The notes: generated by a model not told the origin, from the letters alone. A stretch of DNA of 35,406 nt from Gammaproteobacteria bacterium (GCA_021773555.1 JAJFKA010000068.1:1-35406); one strand, 5' to 3'. Counted from the first letter of the stretch, positions 8,315-17,169 are shown. Made by a program: numbers and translations.

Positions 8315-9572
8315 GCAACCAACTCTCCAGTTCTTCGTCGAACATCTGGTTACGCAGATAGTTCTCCGCCTGGCTCATTTTGAACATCTCGCTGAAGTCT
8401 TCGACGCGGCGACCGGTAACTTCGAGGAAATGATATCCATGTTCGGAGTGGAATACCTCACTAACACTGTTAGGTGAAACCGTCTCCATGGTTTGCTCGA
8501 ACACGGGAACAAAGGTTCCTGCACGATTCCAGCCTAGATCGCCGCCGCTCAGGGCAGAACCAGGATCGTCCGAAAAAAGTTTGGCAATCTCATCGAACGG
8601 ACGCCCGTCAATAATTTCCTGCCGCAGGCTTTCCGCGAGTTCCTTTGCTTCCTCATCGGTGCGAATCTCAGAAGGTTGAATCAGAACGTGGCGCACCTGG
8701 GTCTGCTCGACCTGGCCTTCCGCCTGGGCGCCGCGTTTTTGCAGGAGCTTTATCAGATGGTAGCCACTGCCACTCTTGATGGGGCCGCGAATCTCACCGA
8801 CTTCCAACTCCTGTGCGATGTCGGAAAACATCGTCGGTAGCTGGACGGCCTTACGCCAGCCAAGGTCGCCACCCTGCAGGGCGTTCTGACCGGCAGAACG
8901 CTCGACTGCCAGGCTCTGAAAATCTGCACCATCAGCAATTTCAGCGAGCATATTCTCGGCGCTTTGGCGCACCACTTGCAATTGCTGGGCGTTAGCCTCG
9001 GCAGGTGCGGGAACCAGGATGTGTGCGAGGCGATATTCATCGGCCGTTATGACTTCACCGACTTCCGACTCCAGAAACGTTTTGATTTGCTGCTCTGAAA
9101 TCTGTATCCGATTTCTCATAACACCTTTTTGCACGCGTCCGATCATCAGTTCGCGCCGAATCTGGTCGCGCATTTCAACATAGGAAATCCCATCTTTTTC
9201 GATGGCGCGCTGAAACTGCTCGAGGGTGAGCCGGTTTTGGCTTGCGATGCTGCTCATGGCCTCATTGAGTTCACCGTCGCTGATCTTGACTCCGGCTCGT
9301 TCTGCCATCTGTAACTGGATGCTTTCAATGACCAGTCGCTCAAGGACCTGACTGACCAGGATATTGTCGGGCGGAACGTTGCCTTTGGGAGAACTCTTGA
9401 TCTGGGCCTTGACCGCCTGCACTCGGGCATTGACTTCTGACTGGGTCACAACATCATCATCGACGATCGCCGCGACGCGATCGAGCAACAACACGGCGGC
9501 CTGGGTTGATGCGATGTCAACCAGCATGGCCGGGACAAGCATCAATGTCAGAATGATTTTTATTGCCTTCAT
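8274..9572 (-). CDS. surA: Periplasmic chaperone and peptidyl-prolyl isomerase SurA
   Basis: Escorts unfolded outer-membrane proteins through the periplasm; LptD is a classic SurA client and is encoded just upstream. The ATG at 9572 was chosen because it gives a clean signal peptide (MKAIKIILTLMLVPAM and onward to TQA) with AGAAGG about 10 bases upstream, and a 432-residue product close to the E. coli 428. An earlier in-frame ATG at 9683 would lie within lptD and bury the signal. The mature protein has the N-terminal SurA domain (VAAIVDDDVVTQSEVNARV) and two parvulin domains: YRLAHILVPAP to GSGYHLIKLLQ, and VRHVLIQPSE to HSEHGYHFLEV. It starts 37 bases after the lptD stop. Confidence 0.95.
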   Translation of the reverse strand: MKAIKIILTLMLVPAMLVDIASTQAAVLLLDRVAAIVDDDVVTQSEVNARVQAVKAQIKSSPKGNVPPDNILVSQVLERLVIESIQLQMAERAGVKISDGELNEAMSSIASQNRLTLEQFQRAIEKDGISYVEMRDQIRRELMIGRVQKGVMRNRIQISEQQIKTFLESEVGEVITADEYRLAHILVPAPAEANAQQLQVVRQSAENMLAEIADGADFQSLAVERSAGQNALQGGDLGWRKAVQLPTMFSDIAQELEVGEIRGPIKSGSGYHLIKLLQKRGAQAEGQVEQTQVRHVLIQPSEIRTDEEAKELAESLRQEIIDGRPFDEIAKLFSDDPGSALSGGDLGWNRAGTFVPVFEQTMETVSPNSVSEVFHSEHGYHFLEVTGRRVEDFSEMFKMSQAENYLRNQMFDEELESWLREIRDGAFVEIRS

Positions 9573-9609
9573 TACGTCGTTACCTTCTCTTAACTTCCAA
9601 ATACGTGCT

Positions 9610-12093
9610 TTACATGCCTGATCGGCTTTCGCGTTTAAGATAACCGGGGATGGTGTTGGCCAGCACCCGATCAAGTCTTCCACCCAGATCTCCCAGGCCC
9701 TTGAGCTGGAACGTCAGAAATATACCCGTGTCGGTGCGGTGATCCAATTCTGTCACCTGGATCTGGTTACCAGGCGAGTCCGGGTCGTCGAGTGTAATCG
9801 TGAGTTGCCTGGGATCTTCAAGGAATCGCCGAACTGCGATACGAAACTTCCAGCAGCAGTCATTGTATTCGACCCCGAGGAGAGACTCTATGGTTTGATC
9901 CTCGTCCCAGTTAAAGTTCCATCTGCCTAATAGGCTCCATTTGCCACCCATCGGTAAAATGAACGAGATATCCGATTCCTCGGAGTTCTGAAACTGACCG
10001 GACTGCCGCAATTCCGGCGCGGTATAGGTATAGGTGGCGTTAATGATTGTGCGGTCCGCGTGATACTTCAAGGAGAGGTTGCCGCGATTGGTTCGTCCGG
10101 CCCCGGGTTCCCATTCGAGCGAGCTGTTCACGCTAAATTTGGAATTCAATGCCACGCGCAACCGGGAAAACAGGGCGGAAGACGCAGCCGTTGGGTCTTC
10201 TCCTGGTTTAGGCTGGAATATCACCTCCCGGTCGTCGAAGTAGTAGGATTGCCCAAGGCTGACCTGCATTAACTCAGCGCCGTTGCTGGCCTTAAACACG
10301 CTGGACTGCAGTCCCACGCTAACCTGTCTGGCGTCTCCAATCCGGTCATAGCCGGTAAAGCGGTTGCGGCGAAACAGTTGTGAGTAACCGGGTGTGGAGG
10401 CGGTGGAGTCGAAACCCGGAAGATCGCTCTGGTGGTCCGACTCTGAATACAGGAAGAAAAGGCGCGGCTCCAGAGTCTGCAGGTAATCTGTACCACCCAG
10501 GTTGAAGTTCCGCTCAAAAATAAGCCCTGAATCCAGGGAAAATGTGGGTGTGCTGATGTCCGGATTAGCACTTGCCGTGCTCGCTTGATCGTTAAGCTGA
10601 TAGCTTCGATGGATCAGGTTTACCGCGGGTTTTACGAAGCCCCATGCACGTCGATAAGGCAGGGATAAGGTAGTGTCGAGCACGGTACGCTGGCCGGTGA
10701 CAGGGTTAGTCGTTCCGCTGGCTCGTTTGTCAAAGTAGCTATGCCGCAATCTTGCATCGAGACTGAACACCGAATAACGGTTGTTGTAGTCAAGTGTCAG
10801 CTCTGGAAGCTTCTCATATTGGATCGGAGAAAATTCGTCCAGTTGCTGGAATGCCTGAAATACCAGCGAAGTAGTCCAGTGGTCAGCATGATAACTTAAG
10901 GATGCTTTCTGATTCAGCGCGGGTGTGATTCGGTCACCGAGGGCGGTCTCGCCCGAGCCGCTGAAACTGTTCGCGGAGGTGCCTACATCGCCTCCGATAT
11001 CACTCAGGTAATCGTTGTCCGATACCTTGCTGAATCGTACCCGGGACTTCCAGCGACTCTCCCAGCCGCCGTCGTGTGTCATATGGATGAGCCAGCGGTC
11101 CTGGGTTCTAAAATCCGGATTGATGGCGGTGGAGCTCCGATCAAAACTGGTCCGGTCATCATAGAGATCATCTTTCGGCAGATAAGCACCGCTGATCAAA
11201 CTGTCGGTTGTCCTGGTCAGGTAACGAAATTCAGTATCGTGCACAATTCCGCGTTTCCAGAGGCTGCGCAGTGTATAGGTCGCGTCATAGTCAGGCGCAA
11301 GATTGAAGTAATAGGGAATCTCGAGTTCTGTGCCACTGTCACTGTTCTGGCCAATTCCCGGTGTCAGGAATCCTGATTGCCGCGCGGCATTAATAGGAAA
11401 GCGAAAATACGGGAAGTAACCGACAGGTATACCCTTGACCCGCAAAGTGACATCACGCGCGATACCATGGCCCTTGTTGGGTTTGAGCAGAATACTGTTG
11501 CCGTGAAGGCTCCAGGTGTTCTGGCCGGGATCACAGCGTGTAAAGCTGCCTGTCTCGATCAACAATTCATCATCCTCCAGACGATGCAGTCGTCTCGCGC
11601 GACCACGCAGGCGGCTATCATGGAGGAGAAATGTCGCCGCATCCAAATGCCCGGTCCCGGCGAACAGATTGGCGGTTGCCGCTTCTCCAGTCAGCAGTAT
11701 CCCGGGTTCCCGGATCAGCACCGGGCCCTGCATGCTGGCCACGTCTGTGGTGTCATCGATGGACATTTGTGCGGCAGTCACCAACCGGGATCCTTGCCAG
11801 ATTTCAACCTCACCTTCGAATGTGGTTGAATGATTCACCTTTCGTTCGGCCTGTTCAGCAGTGACATGGGCGCGATCATCGGTATCGATATGGCTGGTCT
11901 GATCAGTTCCGGCGTTGCCCTTTACCGGTTCCAGAAAGGACTCGGGCTGGAGATATAATCCATTACAGGACCAGTTGAGATGTTCAAGCTGAGTCGCGCT
12001 CAACGCTTCACGCGGTACCCAGTCAATTTTCGCAGCATCAGGTCTGGTTGCGGCCTGCGCTGGACCCGGCTCGGCAGAAGCGATGGTCGACAT
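9610..12093 (-). CDS. lptD: LPS-assembly outer-membrane protein LptD
   Basis: Inserts lipopolysaccharide into the outer leaflet of the outer membrane, together with LptE. The N-terminal OstA-like domain spans roughly residues 60-220 (FEGEVEIWQGSRLVTAAQM, then IETGSFTRCDPGQNTW). The beta-barrel domain fills the rest (GIPVGYFPYFRFPI, GFLTPGIG). All four disulfide cysteines appear to be present: one in LNWSCNGLYL, one in TRCDPG, and the CC pair in EYNDCCWKFRI. The first ATG, at 12093, would give 827 residues but only a stub of signal peptide; the missing hydrophobic part is encoded in frame upstream without ATG, GTG or TTG (see next entry). It heads the operon with surA, pdxA, ksgA and apaH. Confidence 0.93.
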   Translation of the reverse strand: MSTIASAEPGPAQAATRPDAAKIDWVPREALSATQLEHLNWSCNGLYLQPESFLEPVKGNAGTDQTSHIDTDDRAHVTAEQAERKVNHSTTFEGEVEIWQGSRLVTAAQMSIDDTTDVASMQGPVLIREPGILLTGEAATANLFAGTGHLDAATFLLHDSRLRGRARRLHRLEDDELLIETGSFTRCDPGQNTWSLHGNSILLKPNKGHGIARDVTLRVKGIPVGYFPYFRFPINAARQSGFLTPGIGQNSDSGTELEIPYYFNLAPDYDATYTLRSLWKRGIVHDTEFRYLTRTTDSLISGAYLPKDDLYDDRTSFDRSSTAINPDFRTQDRWLIHMTHDGGWESRWKSRVRFSKVSDNDYLSDIGGDVGTSANSFSGSGETALGDRITPALNQKASLSYHADHWTTSLVFQAFQQLDEFSPIQYEKLPELTLDYNNRYSVFSLDARLRHSYFDKRASGTTNPVTGQRTVLDTTLSLPYRRAWGFVKPAVNLIHRSYQLNDQASTASANPDISTPTFSLDSGLIFERNFNLGGTDYLQTLEPRLFFLYSESDHQSDLPGFDSTASTPGYSQLFRRNRFTGYDRIGDARQVSVGLQSSVFKASNGAELMQVSLGQSYYFDDREVIFQPKPGEDPTAASSALFSRLRVALNSKFSVNSSLEWEPGAGRTNRGNLSLKYHADRTIINATYTYTAPELRQSGQFQNSEESDISFILPMGGKWSLLGRWNFNWDEDQTIESLLGVEYNDCCWKFRIAVRRFLEDPRQLTITLDDPDSPGNQIQVTELDHRTDTGIFLTFQLKGLGDLGGRLDRVLANTIPGYLKRESRSGM

Positions 12094-12183
12094 GGCTCCC
12101 GGATTCAGTAACGTGGCCAGGATCCACGTAAATGCCCCTGCTGATCTAATGGTCCTACGTGGAAAGATGACAGGTATACTCAG
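12094..12183 (-). other. In-frame upstream coding for the LptD signal peptide, start codon unclear
   Basis: The thirty codons before the lptD ATG stay open and read as a textbook signal peptide: a basic n-region (PRRTIRSAG), a hydrophobic core (AFTWILATLLNPGA), then MSTIASA-EPG with an AxA-like cleavage site. The frame contains no ATG, GTG or TTG back to the in-frame stop TGA near 12227. Candidate starts are CTG at 12183, the ATC at 12168-12166 and the ATT at 12150-12148; the ATT has TAGGA close upstream and would give a signal peptide with Arg at position 2. A sequencing error is also possible. The same 162-base spacer must hold the divergent lptD and amgK promoters; I see no clear -35/-10 pair. 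Confidence 0.5.
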
Positions 12184-12279
12184 TTTACATGCGGAACGAG
12201 ATGATAATTCATTCCCTCTGGGAGGTCAGTTGTTTTCTGGCATGAGTAAACCGTTTTGGACGATGAAAACTTGAATAAA

Positions 12280-13308
12280 ATGCAGTTAGATAAAACCTCA
12301 TCGGCCAGGGTGCAAAGGGAGGTGGATCTGGACGCCTGGGCACGTGAGCAATTAGCGGCAAGGTCGATCAGGTTACCCGCAGGACCGATCTTGCGCACGG
12401 TTTCAGATGATGCGAGTTTCCGTCGGTATTTCAGGATTGTCCATGGGGATGAGTCGTTTATTTTCGTGGATTCACCCCCGGACACTGAGGACAATACCTC
12501 CTTCGTTTCAATCGCGGGATACCTCCTCCAGGCTGAACTGAATGTGCCGGTGGTCTACGGCGTCGACTTTGATCAAGGTTTTATGATGTTGTCCGACCTG
12601 GGCGATGAACACTATTTGACGGCGCCTACGGGAGCCAATCAGGCGACCTTGTACAGAGACCTGCTCAAACCACTCCAGCGGATGCAAACCATCAAGGCGC
12701 CGCTGCCACACTACGACCGCGCGAAGTTGACCGATGAAATGAACCTGTTTACGGACTGGTTTGTCAGTGAATTGTTGTCGCTTGATCTGGAGAGGTCTGA
12801 GGCGAAGGAGCTGACTGGCGTCTTCGAAGCGCTGGTTGAAAGCGCCCTGGTGCAGCCGAGCGTATTTGTGCATCGAGACTTTCACAGCCGTAATCTGATG
12901 ACCGGAACGTCACCAGGAATCCTCGATTTCCAGGATGCCGTTCTTGGGCCTGTGACATATGACCTGGTGTCCCTGCTACGCGACTGCTACATCCAGTTAC
13001 CCACCTCACTGGTTGACGAACTAGTCGAAGAATATCGTCAACTGCTTGGCAAAACTGGCATCAGCGCGACAGCGGACGAATTTCGTCGCTGGTTCGACCT
13101 GATGGGTTTGCAGCGGCATATTAAATGCGCCGGAATTTTCTCACGACTGCACCTGCGCGATGGCAAGCCAGGATACCTGGGTGACATTCCGTTGGTAATT
13201 ACCTATATCCAATCCGTATCAAGCCGGTATCCGGAGCTACTCGCTTTCTCGTCCTGGCTCAAACTTAGGATTGAACCGCTCATGGGCGCGGAGCTTTTCA
13301 AGCGATGA
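12280..13308 (+). CDS. amgK: N-acetylmuramate/N-acetylglucosamine anomeric kinase AmgK
   Basis: Phosphorylates MurNAc (and GlcNAc) at the anomeric carbon in the cell-wall recycling route that bypasses de novo UDP-MurNAc synthesis. It is an aminoglycoside-phosphotransferase-fold protein: TVSDDASFRRYFRI in the N-lobe, the catalytic loop FVHRDFHSRNLM, and the metal-binding ILDFQDAVLGPVTYDLVSLLRDCY. Start choice is uncertain. ATG at 12280 gives 342 residues; in-frame TTG codons at 12256 and 12271 would add a few more, and none has a convincing ribosome-binding site. The stop overlaps the murU start by four bases (ATGA). Divergent placement next to lptD matches Pseudomonas, where amgK-murU have the same neighbour. 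Confidence 0.92.
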   Translation: MQLDKTSSARVQREVDLDAWAREQLAARSIRLPAGPILRTVSDDASFRRYFRIVHGDESFIFVDSPPDTEDNTSFVSIAGYLLQAELNVPVVYGVDFDQGFMMLSDLGDEHYLTAPTGANQATLYRDLLKPLQRMQTIKAPLPHYDRAKLTDEMNLFTDWFVSELLSLDLERSEAKELTGVFEALVESALVQPSVFVHRDFHSRNLMTGTSPGILDFQDAVLGPVTYDLVSLLRDCYIQLPTSLVDELVEEYRQLLGKTGISATADEFRRWFDLMGLQRHIKCAGIFSRLHLRDGKPGYLGDIPLVITYIQSVSSRYPELLAFSSWLKLRIEPLMGAELFKR

Positions 13309-14003
13309 AGGCGCTGATTCTTGCGGCGGGCGAGGGACGGCGCCTGCTGCCACTTTCCGCCAGAGTGCCAAAACCGTTGCTTGAGATAAACCAGCAGTCC
13401 CTGATTGAACGCCACGTCCACAGATTGGTGGAAGCGGGTTATGTGGACCTGGTTGTTAACCTTTTCCACCTTGGCGAGCAGATCGTAGCGCACCTTGGGG
13501 ATGGCTCAAGATTCGGCGCTGAGATCACCTACATCCGTGAAACCACGTTGCTGGAAACCGGTGGCAGTGTGCTCAACGCGATGCGGTTGTTGAAAGTGGA
13601 CACACTGTTGATTGTCAACGGTGACATCTACACAGATTATGATTTTGCCGGATTGACGTTGGATAAAGTCAAAGGTGCCTCTGCCTTTCTTGTTATGGTG
13701 GAGAATCCACCACATCACCCTGAAGGCGATTTCGCCGTGGAGGAAAGTGGCACGCTTGTTACGGGGCCAATAACCTGCACCTATTCAGGTATGAGCATTC
13801 TGACCCGAGATCTGTTTGCCGGGACTGATGGTGGATCCTTTCCGCTGCGCAGACCCTTTGACCAAGCGGTTGCAGAGCGGCGGATTCGTGGCGAGATCTA
13901 TCGGGGCTTCTGGTCAGATGTGGGTACGCTTGAACGTTACCAACAGTTGCAGGAATCGATCGTGTGCTCTGTAGACACGAACCCGCTATCCGATAAACTG
14001 TAA
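13305..14003 (+). CDS. murU: N-acetylmuramate alpha-1-phosphate uridylyltransferase MurU
   Basis: Turns MurNAc-1-phosphate and UTP into UDP-MurNAc, the step after AmgK, and so returns recycled MurNAc to peptidoglycan synthesis. Bacteria with this route tolerate fosfomycin better. The nucleotidyltransferase signature is at the N-terminus (MKALILAAGEGRRLLPLSARVPKPLLEI), followed by ETGGSVLNAM and the metal-binding IVNGDIYTDYDF. The C-terminus keeps the WSDVGTLERY motif. The 232 residues fit the family. General sugar-nucleotidyltransferases look alike, but tight coupling to amgK makes MurU the best call. Confidence 0.93.
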   Translation: MKALILAAGEGRRLLPLSARVPKPLLEINQQSLIERHVHRLVEAGYVDLVVNLFHLGEQIVAHLGDGSRFGAEITYIRETTLLETGGSVLNAMRLLKVDTLLIVNGDIYTDYDFAGLTLDKVKGASAFLVMVENPPHHPEGDFAVEESGTLVTGPITCTYSGMSILTRDLFAGTDGGSFPLRRPFDQAVAERRIRGEIYRGFWSDVGTLERYQQLQESIVCSVDTNPLSDKL

Positions 14004-14027
14004 CAATGTGAAACCTCAGGAGCGACA

Positions 14028-14708
14028 TTGGAAAATCTCATTGCACCGTCCATTCTGTCCGCAGATTTTGCTCGTCTGGGGGAAGAAGTCGATGCCGTTC
14101 TGAAAGCGGGTGCCGATATCGTACATTTCGATGTGATGGACAATCACTATGTCCCCAACCTGACGATTGGACCGATGGTCTGCAGTGCACTCCGAAAATA
14201 CGGTGTTACTGCCCCGATTGATGTACATCTGATGGTATCGCCAGTGGATCGCATAATCGGAGATTTCGTTGAAGCGGGCGCGAGCTACATCACGTTTCAT
14301 CCCGAGGCAACTGACCATGTCGACAGGTCCCTGGAACTGATCCGCTCCGCCGGACTCAAGTGCGGACTGGTGTTCAATCCCAGTACCTCGCTTTCGTATC
14401 TTGATTATGTGATGGACAAGGTCGATATGATCCTGATCATGTCTATCAATCCGGGTTTTGGTGGACAGACTTTTATTCCGATAACCTTGCAGAAATTACG
14501 TGCCGCGCGGGCGTTAATCGATGCATCGCCGCGGGAAATCCGGCTCGAAATTGACGGCGGAGTTAAGCTTGCCAATATTGCGGAAATCGCCAGGGCCGGT
14601 GCTGACACGTTTGTTGCCGGCTCGGCGATATTTGGCGGCGGAGATTATCAGCAGACCATCACGGCAATGAAGCAGGCAATAGCCGGTTGTCAAAACGAGA
14701 CGAGTTGA
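14028..14708 (+). CDS. rpe: Ribulose-phosphate 3-epimerase
   Basis: Interconverts ribulose 5-phosphate and xylulose 5-phosphate in the pentose phosphate pathway. The TIM-barrel protein shows [17 protein letters not shown], the metal-site [40 protein letters not shown] and [12 protein letters not shown]. The start is TTG: AGGAG lies five bases upstream, and the next residues are exactly the conserved N-terminus, so the rare start is well supported. It sits 24 bases after murU and is probably cotranscribed. In many gammaproteobacteria rpe is followed by gph and then trpE; gph is absent here. Confidence 0.96.
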   Translation: MENLIAPSILSADFARLGEEVDAVLKAGADIVHFDVMDNHYVPNLTIGPMVCSALRKYGVTAPIDVHLMVSPVDRIIGDFVEAGASYITFHPEATDHVDRSLELIRSAGLKCGLVFNPSTSLSYLDYVMDKVDMILIMSINPGFGGQTFIPITLQKLRAARALIDASPREIRLEIDGGVKLANIAEIARAGADTFVAGSAIFGGGDYQQTITAMKQAIAGCQNETS

Positions 14709-14804
14709 TTAAGCTTGCGTTCCTCGAATGGAGATTCATCTCTTTTTAGGGACGATCGATACAACCGTAGCGAGCCTTTTTTCCGAGGGTCGTTATAAAA
14801 ACTG

Positions 14805-14824
14805 ATCGATGCATCTGCATCGAT
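14805..14824. repeat. Perfect inverted repeat upstream of trpE
   Basis: ATCGATGCA and TGCATCGAT are perfect reverse complements separated by TC. The element lies just after a TATAAA-like sequence (about 14793-14799), which is consistent with an operator overlapping a promoter start or an mRNA leader hairpin. There is no T-run after it, so it is not a terminator. Nearby, GAGAT-TC-ATCTC followed by TTTTT (about 14732-14748) could be a weak terminator for the rpe transcript. Confidence 0.6.
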
Positions 14825-14852
14825 TAAAGAAGATGCAAACGATAATAGCGAA

Positions 14853-14930
14853 ATGACACATCTGTTAACGGTAGCAACAAGTATGTCCCTCCAAGCCGCT
14901 TCGAGTGGCTTTTTTTCCTGGCGATGGTGA
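14853..14930 (+). CDS. Candidate trp leader mini-ORF ending Trp-Arg-Trp-stop
   Basis: An ATG opens a 25-codon frame whose last four codons before TGA read Ser-Trp-Arg-Trp, 71 bases before trpE. Trp is rare, so two Trp codons in three at the end of a short frame ahead of a tryptophan biosynthesis operon suggests a leader peptide. Against it: there is no clear Shine-Dalgarno site, and the only hairpin with a T-run (14893-14916) lies before the Trp codons, not after them, so classical ribosome-stall attenuation cannot work in the usual order. A second hairpin after the stop (CCCC-GCAC pairing with GTGC-TGT-GGGG, about 14956-14983) lacks a T-run but reaches toward the trpE ribosome-binding site. 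Confidence 0.28.
   Translation: MTHLLTVATSMSLQAASSGFFSWRW
14893..14916 (+). terminator. Intrinsic terminator-like hairpin in the rpe-trpE spacer
   Basis: AAGCCGC and GTGGCTT pair over 7 bp (one G-T) around TTCGA and are followed by TTTTT. This has the form of a rho-independent terminator reading toward trpE. It may end the amgK-murU-rpe transcript, or act as an attenuator for trp. The trpE promoter would then need to lie upstream as the regulated start, or in the 85 bases between this hairpin and trpE. Confidence 0.65.
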
Positions 14931-15001
14931 TCTGACACCGTATCTCCCCGCACGCCAATCAGTGCTGTGGGGGCTGTTCTATACCAAGCCGGAGACCATC
15001 G

Positions 15002-16567
15002 ATGACGCCTGATCAATTTTCAGAGCTCGCAAATAACGATTACAACCATATTCCAATCACCCGGGAACTCTTTGCTGACCTGGACACGCCGCTATCCTGC
15101 TATCTTAAAGTGGCTCGTGGACCATACTCGTACCTGCTGGAAAGTGCCAATCAAGGCGGCGCGAAATGGTCCAGATACTCTGTGGTTGGTTTGCCGGCCA
15201 GAGAGATTATCAAGGTATATGGCAACGAGATTGTCCGTTCGATTAACGGCATCACCGTGGAACGGATTCAATCCAACGACCCGATCGGTTATGTGGAGAA
15301 ATTTCAGGCGTTGTTCAGGTATCCGGAGCTGGACAACCTGCCAATTAACACGGGTGGACTCGTTGGCTACTTCGGCTACGATACGGTGCGCTATGTTGAG
15401 AAACGCCTCGCGCAGAGTGCGCCTGAGGATACTATTGGCTCACCTGATATTCTCCTGATGGTTTCCAACGATGTTATTGTGTTTGACAACGTCAGGGGAA
15501 AGCTTCACCTCATAACGCATGCAGACCCGGGTGAGGAAGATGCCTATAGCAAGGCACAGGCGCGGCTTGATGAAATGGTATTTGCCATGCAGGCCGACAT
15601 TCCCGCACACATTCGGCAGCCTAAGACTGGTCCGGCCGTACATGAAGCCGACTTTGTCTCAAGCTACGGTCGAGAGACGTTTCTAAATGATGTCGAACGA
15701 ATAAAACGTTACATCGTCGAGGGTGATGTAATGCAGGTTGTGCTGTCGCAGCGGATGTCCGTTGGCTTCGAAGCAGAACCCATAAGTCTGTATCGCGCCC
15801 TGCGATCCTTAAATCCGTCACCGTACATGTATTACATGGATCTTGGCGATGAACACATCGTGTCATCATCCCCGGAGATTTTAGCCCGTCTCGATAACGG
15901 GGAAGTGACCGTCAGACCACTGGCTGGAACCAGGCGACGTGGCAGGGATGAACGCGAGGACCTTGCACTGGAGGCGGAACTGCTTGCAGACCCCAAGGAA
16001 ATTGCAGAGCACCTGATGCTCATCGATCTGGGCAGAAACGATGTCGGTAAGGTGAGCAGTACGGGCAGTGTGGAAGTTTCGGAGATGATGGTGGTTGAGC
16101 GATACGCCCACGTAATGCATATTGCCTCGAACGTGAGCGGCAGGCTCAAGCCGGGATTGTCTGCATTGGATCTGCTGCGCGCAACCCTGCCCGTTGGCAC
16201 CTTGAGCGGTGCACCGAAAGTTCGGGCGCTTGAAATCATCGACGAACTGGAGCCGGAAAAGCGCGGTATTTTTGGAGGTGCAGTGGGTTACCTTTCCTGG
16301 AACGGCAATATGGATACAGCGATCGCGATTCGCACCGCCGTCATCAAGAACAATAAGCTTTACATCCAGGCAGGCGCTGGGGTGGTTGCGGACTCCATAC
16401 CAGAACTCGAATGGAAAGAGACCATGAACAAGGCCAGATCGATATTTAGCGCTGCAACCATGGCGGAATCGGGACTCGATCTGAATCTCTCTGCCCAGGA
16501 AAATCCGCGGGAATATGATGCAGAGGAGTCCCGCGCCGTTGTTGGACTTTCCGGGGAGGGTTCCTGA
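15002..16567 (+). CDS. trpE: Anthranilate synthase component I
   Basis: Converts chorismate to anthranilate with ammonia supplied by TrpG; first step of tryptophan synthesis. The N-terminal domain holds the tryptophan feedback site LLESANQGGAKWSRYS. The chorismate-binding domain shows VEGDVMQVVLSQRM, SPSPEILARL-type SSSPEILARLDNGEVTVRPLAGTRRRG, LIDLGRNDVGKVS, LPVGTLSGAPKVRA, GGAVGYLSWNGNMDTAIAIRTA and IQAGAGVVADS. At 521 residues it has full length. GGAG lies about 8 bases before the ATG. The stop shares a base with the trpG start (TGATG), so the two subunits are translationally coupled. Confidence 0.97.
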   Translation: MTPDQFSELANNDYNHIPITRELFADLDTPLSCYLKVARGPYSYLLESANQGGAKWSRYSVVGLPAREIIKVYGNEIVRSINGITVERIQSNDPIGYVEKFQALFRYPELDNLPINTGGLVGYFGYDTVRYVEKRLAQSAPEDTIGSPDILLMVSNDVIVFDNVRGKLHLITHADPGEEDAYSKAQARLDEMVFAMQADIPAHIRQPKTGPAVHEADFVSSYGRETFLNDVERIKRYIVEGDVMQVVLSQRMSVGFEAEPISLYRALRSLNPSPYMYYMDLGDEHIVSSSPEILARLDNGEVTVRPLAGTRRRGRDEREDLALEAELLADPKEIAEHLMLIDLGRNDVGKVSSTGSVEVSEMMVVERYAHVMHIASNVSGRLKPGLSALDLLRATLPVGTLSGAPKVRALEIIDELEPEKRGIFGGAVGYLSWNGNMDTAIAIRTAVIKNNKLYIQAGAGVVADSIPELEWKETMNKARSIFSAATMAESGLDLNLSAQENPREYDAEESRAVVGLSGEGS

Positions 16568-17169
16568 TGTTAGTGATGATCGACAACTATGATTCATTCA
16601 CCTACAACATTGTGCAGTACCTTTGTGAACTCGGTCAGCAGGTTGAGGTGTTCCGGAATGATGAAATTTCTCTTGAAGAAATATCTGCACTGCAGCCCAG
16701 GGCGATTGTGCTCTCTCCCGGACCTTGCAGACCCGACGATGCGGGTATTTCAATGGACGTGGTCAGACACTTTAGTGGAAAACTGCCGGTTCTCGGCATT
16801 TGTCTCGGGCATCAGAGCATCGCGCAGGTTTTTGGCGGCAGAATCGAAAAGGCGGATCGTGTCATGCACGGAAAAACTTCTGCGATTCACCATGACGGTA
16901 GAGGTGTGTTTGCTGGTCTCAGGAATCCGTTGGTCGCGACCCGTTATCACTCTCTGGTGATTAATGTGCAAAGTGTTCCGGCGGATATGGAAGTCTCAGC
17001 ATGGACGATTGATGGTGATGGGAAGATGGATGAAATCATGGGGATTCGTCACAAAACACTGGCCATTGAGGGAGTGCAGTTTCATCCGGAATCTATCCTC
17101 ACCGAACAGGGCCATGAGCTCCTTTCAAATTTTCTAAAGTTAATTGAAACTGAGGAGGAACTCGCATGA
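16567..17169 (+). CDS. trpG: Anthranilate synthase component II (glutamine amidotransferase)
   Basis: Releases ammonia from glutamine and channels it to TrpE. It is a class I amidotransferase with the nucleophile in LGICLGHQSIAQVFGG and the His-Glu pair in GVQFHPESILTEQGH. The N-terminus MIDNYDSFTYNIVQYL and the oxyanion stretch LSPGPCRPDDAGIS are standard. In some bacteria this subunit also serves PabB. GGGGAGGG precedes the start. The stop overlaps the trpD start. Confidence 0.97.
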   Translation: MLVMIDNYDSFTYNIVQYLCELGQQVEVFRNDEISLEEISALQPRAIVLSPGPCRPDDAGISMDVVRHFSGKLPVLGICLGHQSIAQVFGGRIEKADRVMHGKTSAIHHDGRGVFAGLRNPLVATRYHSLVINVQSVPADMEVSAWTIDGDGKMDEIMGIRHKTLAIEGVQFHPESILTEQGHELLSNFLKLIETEEELA

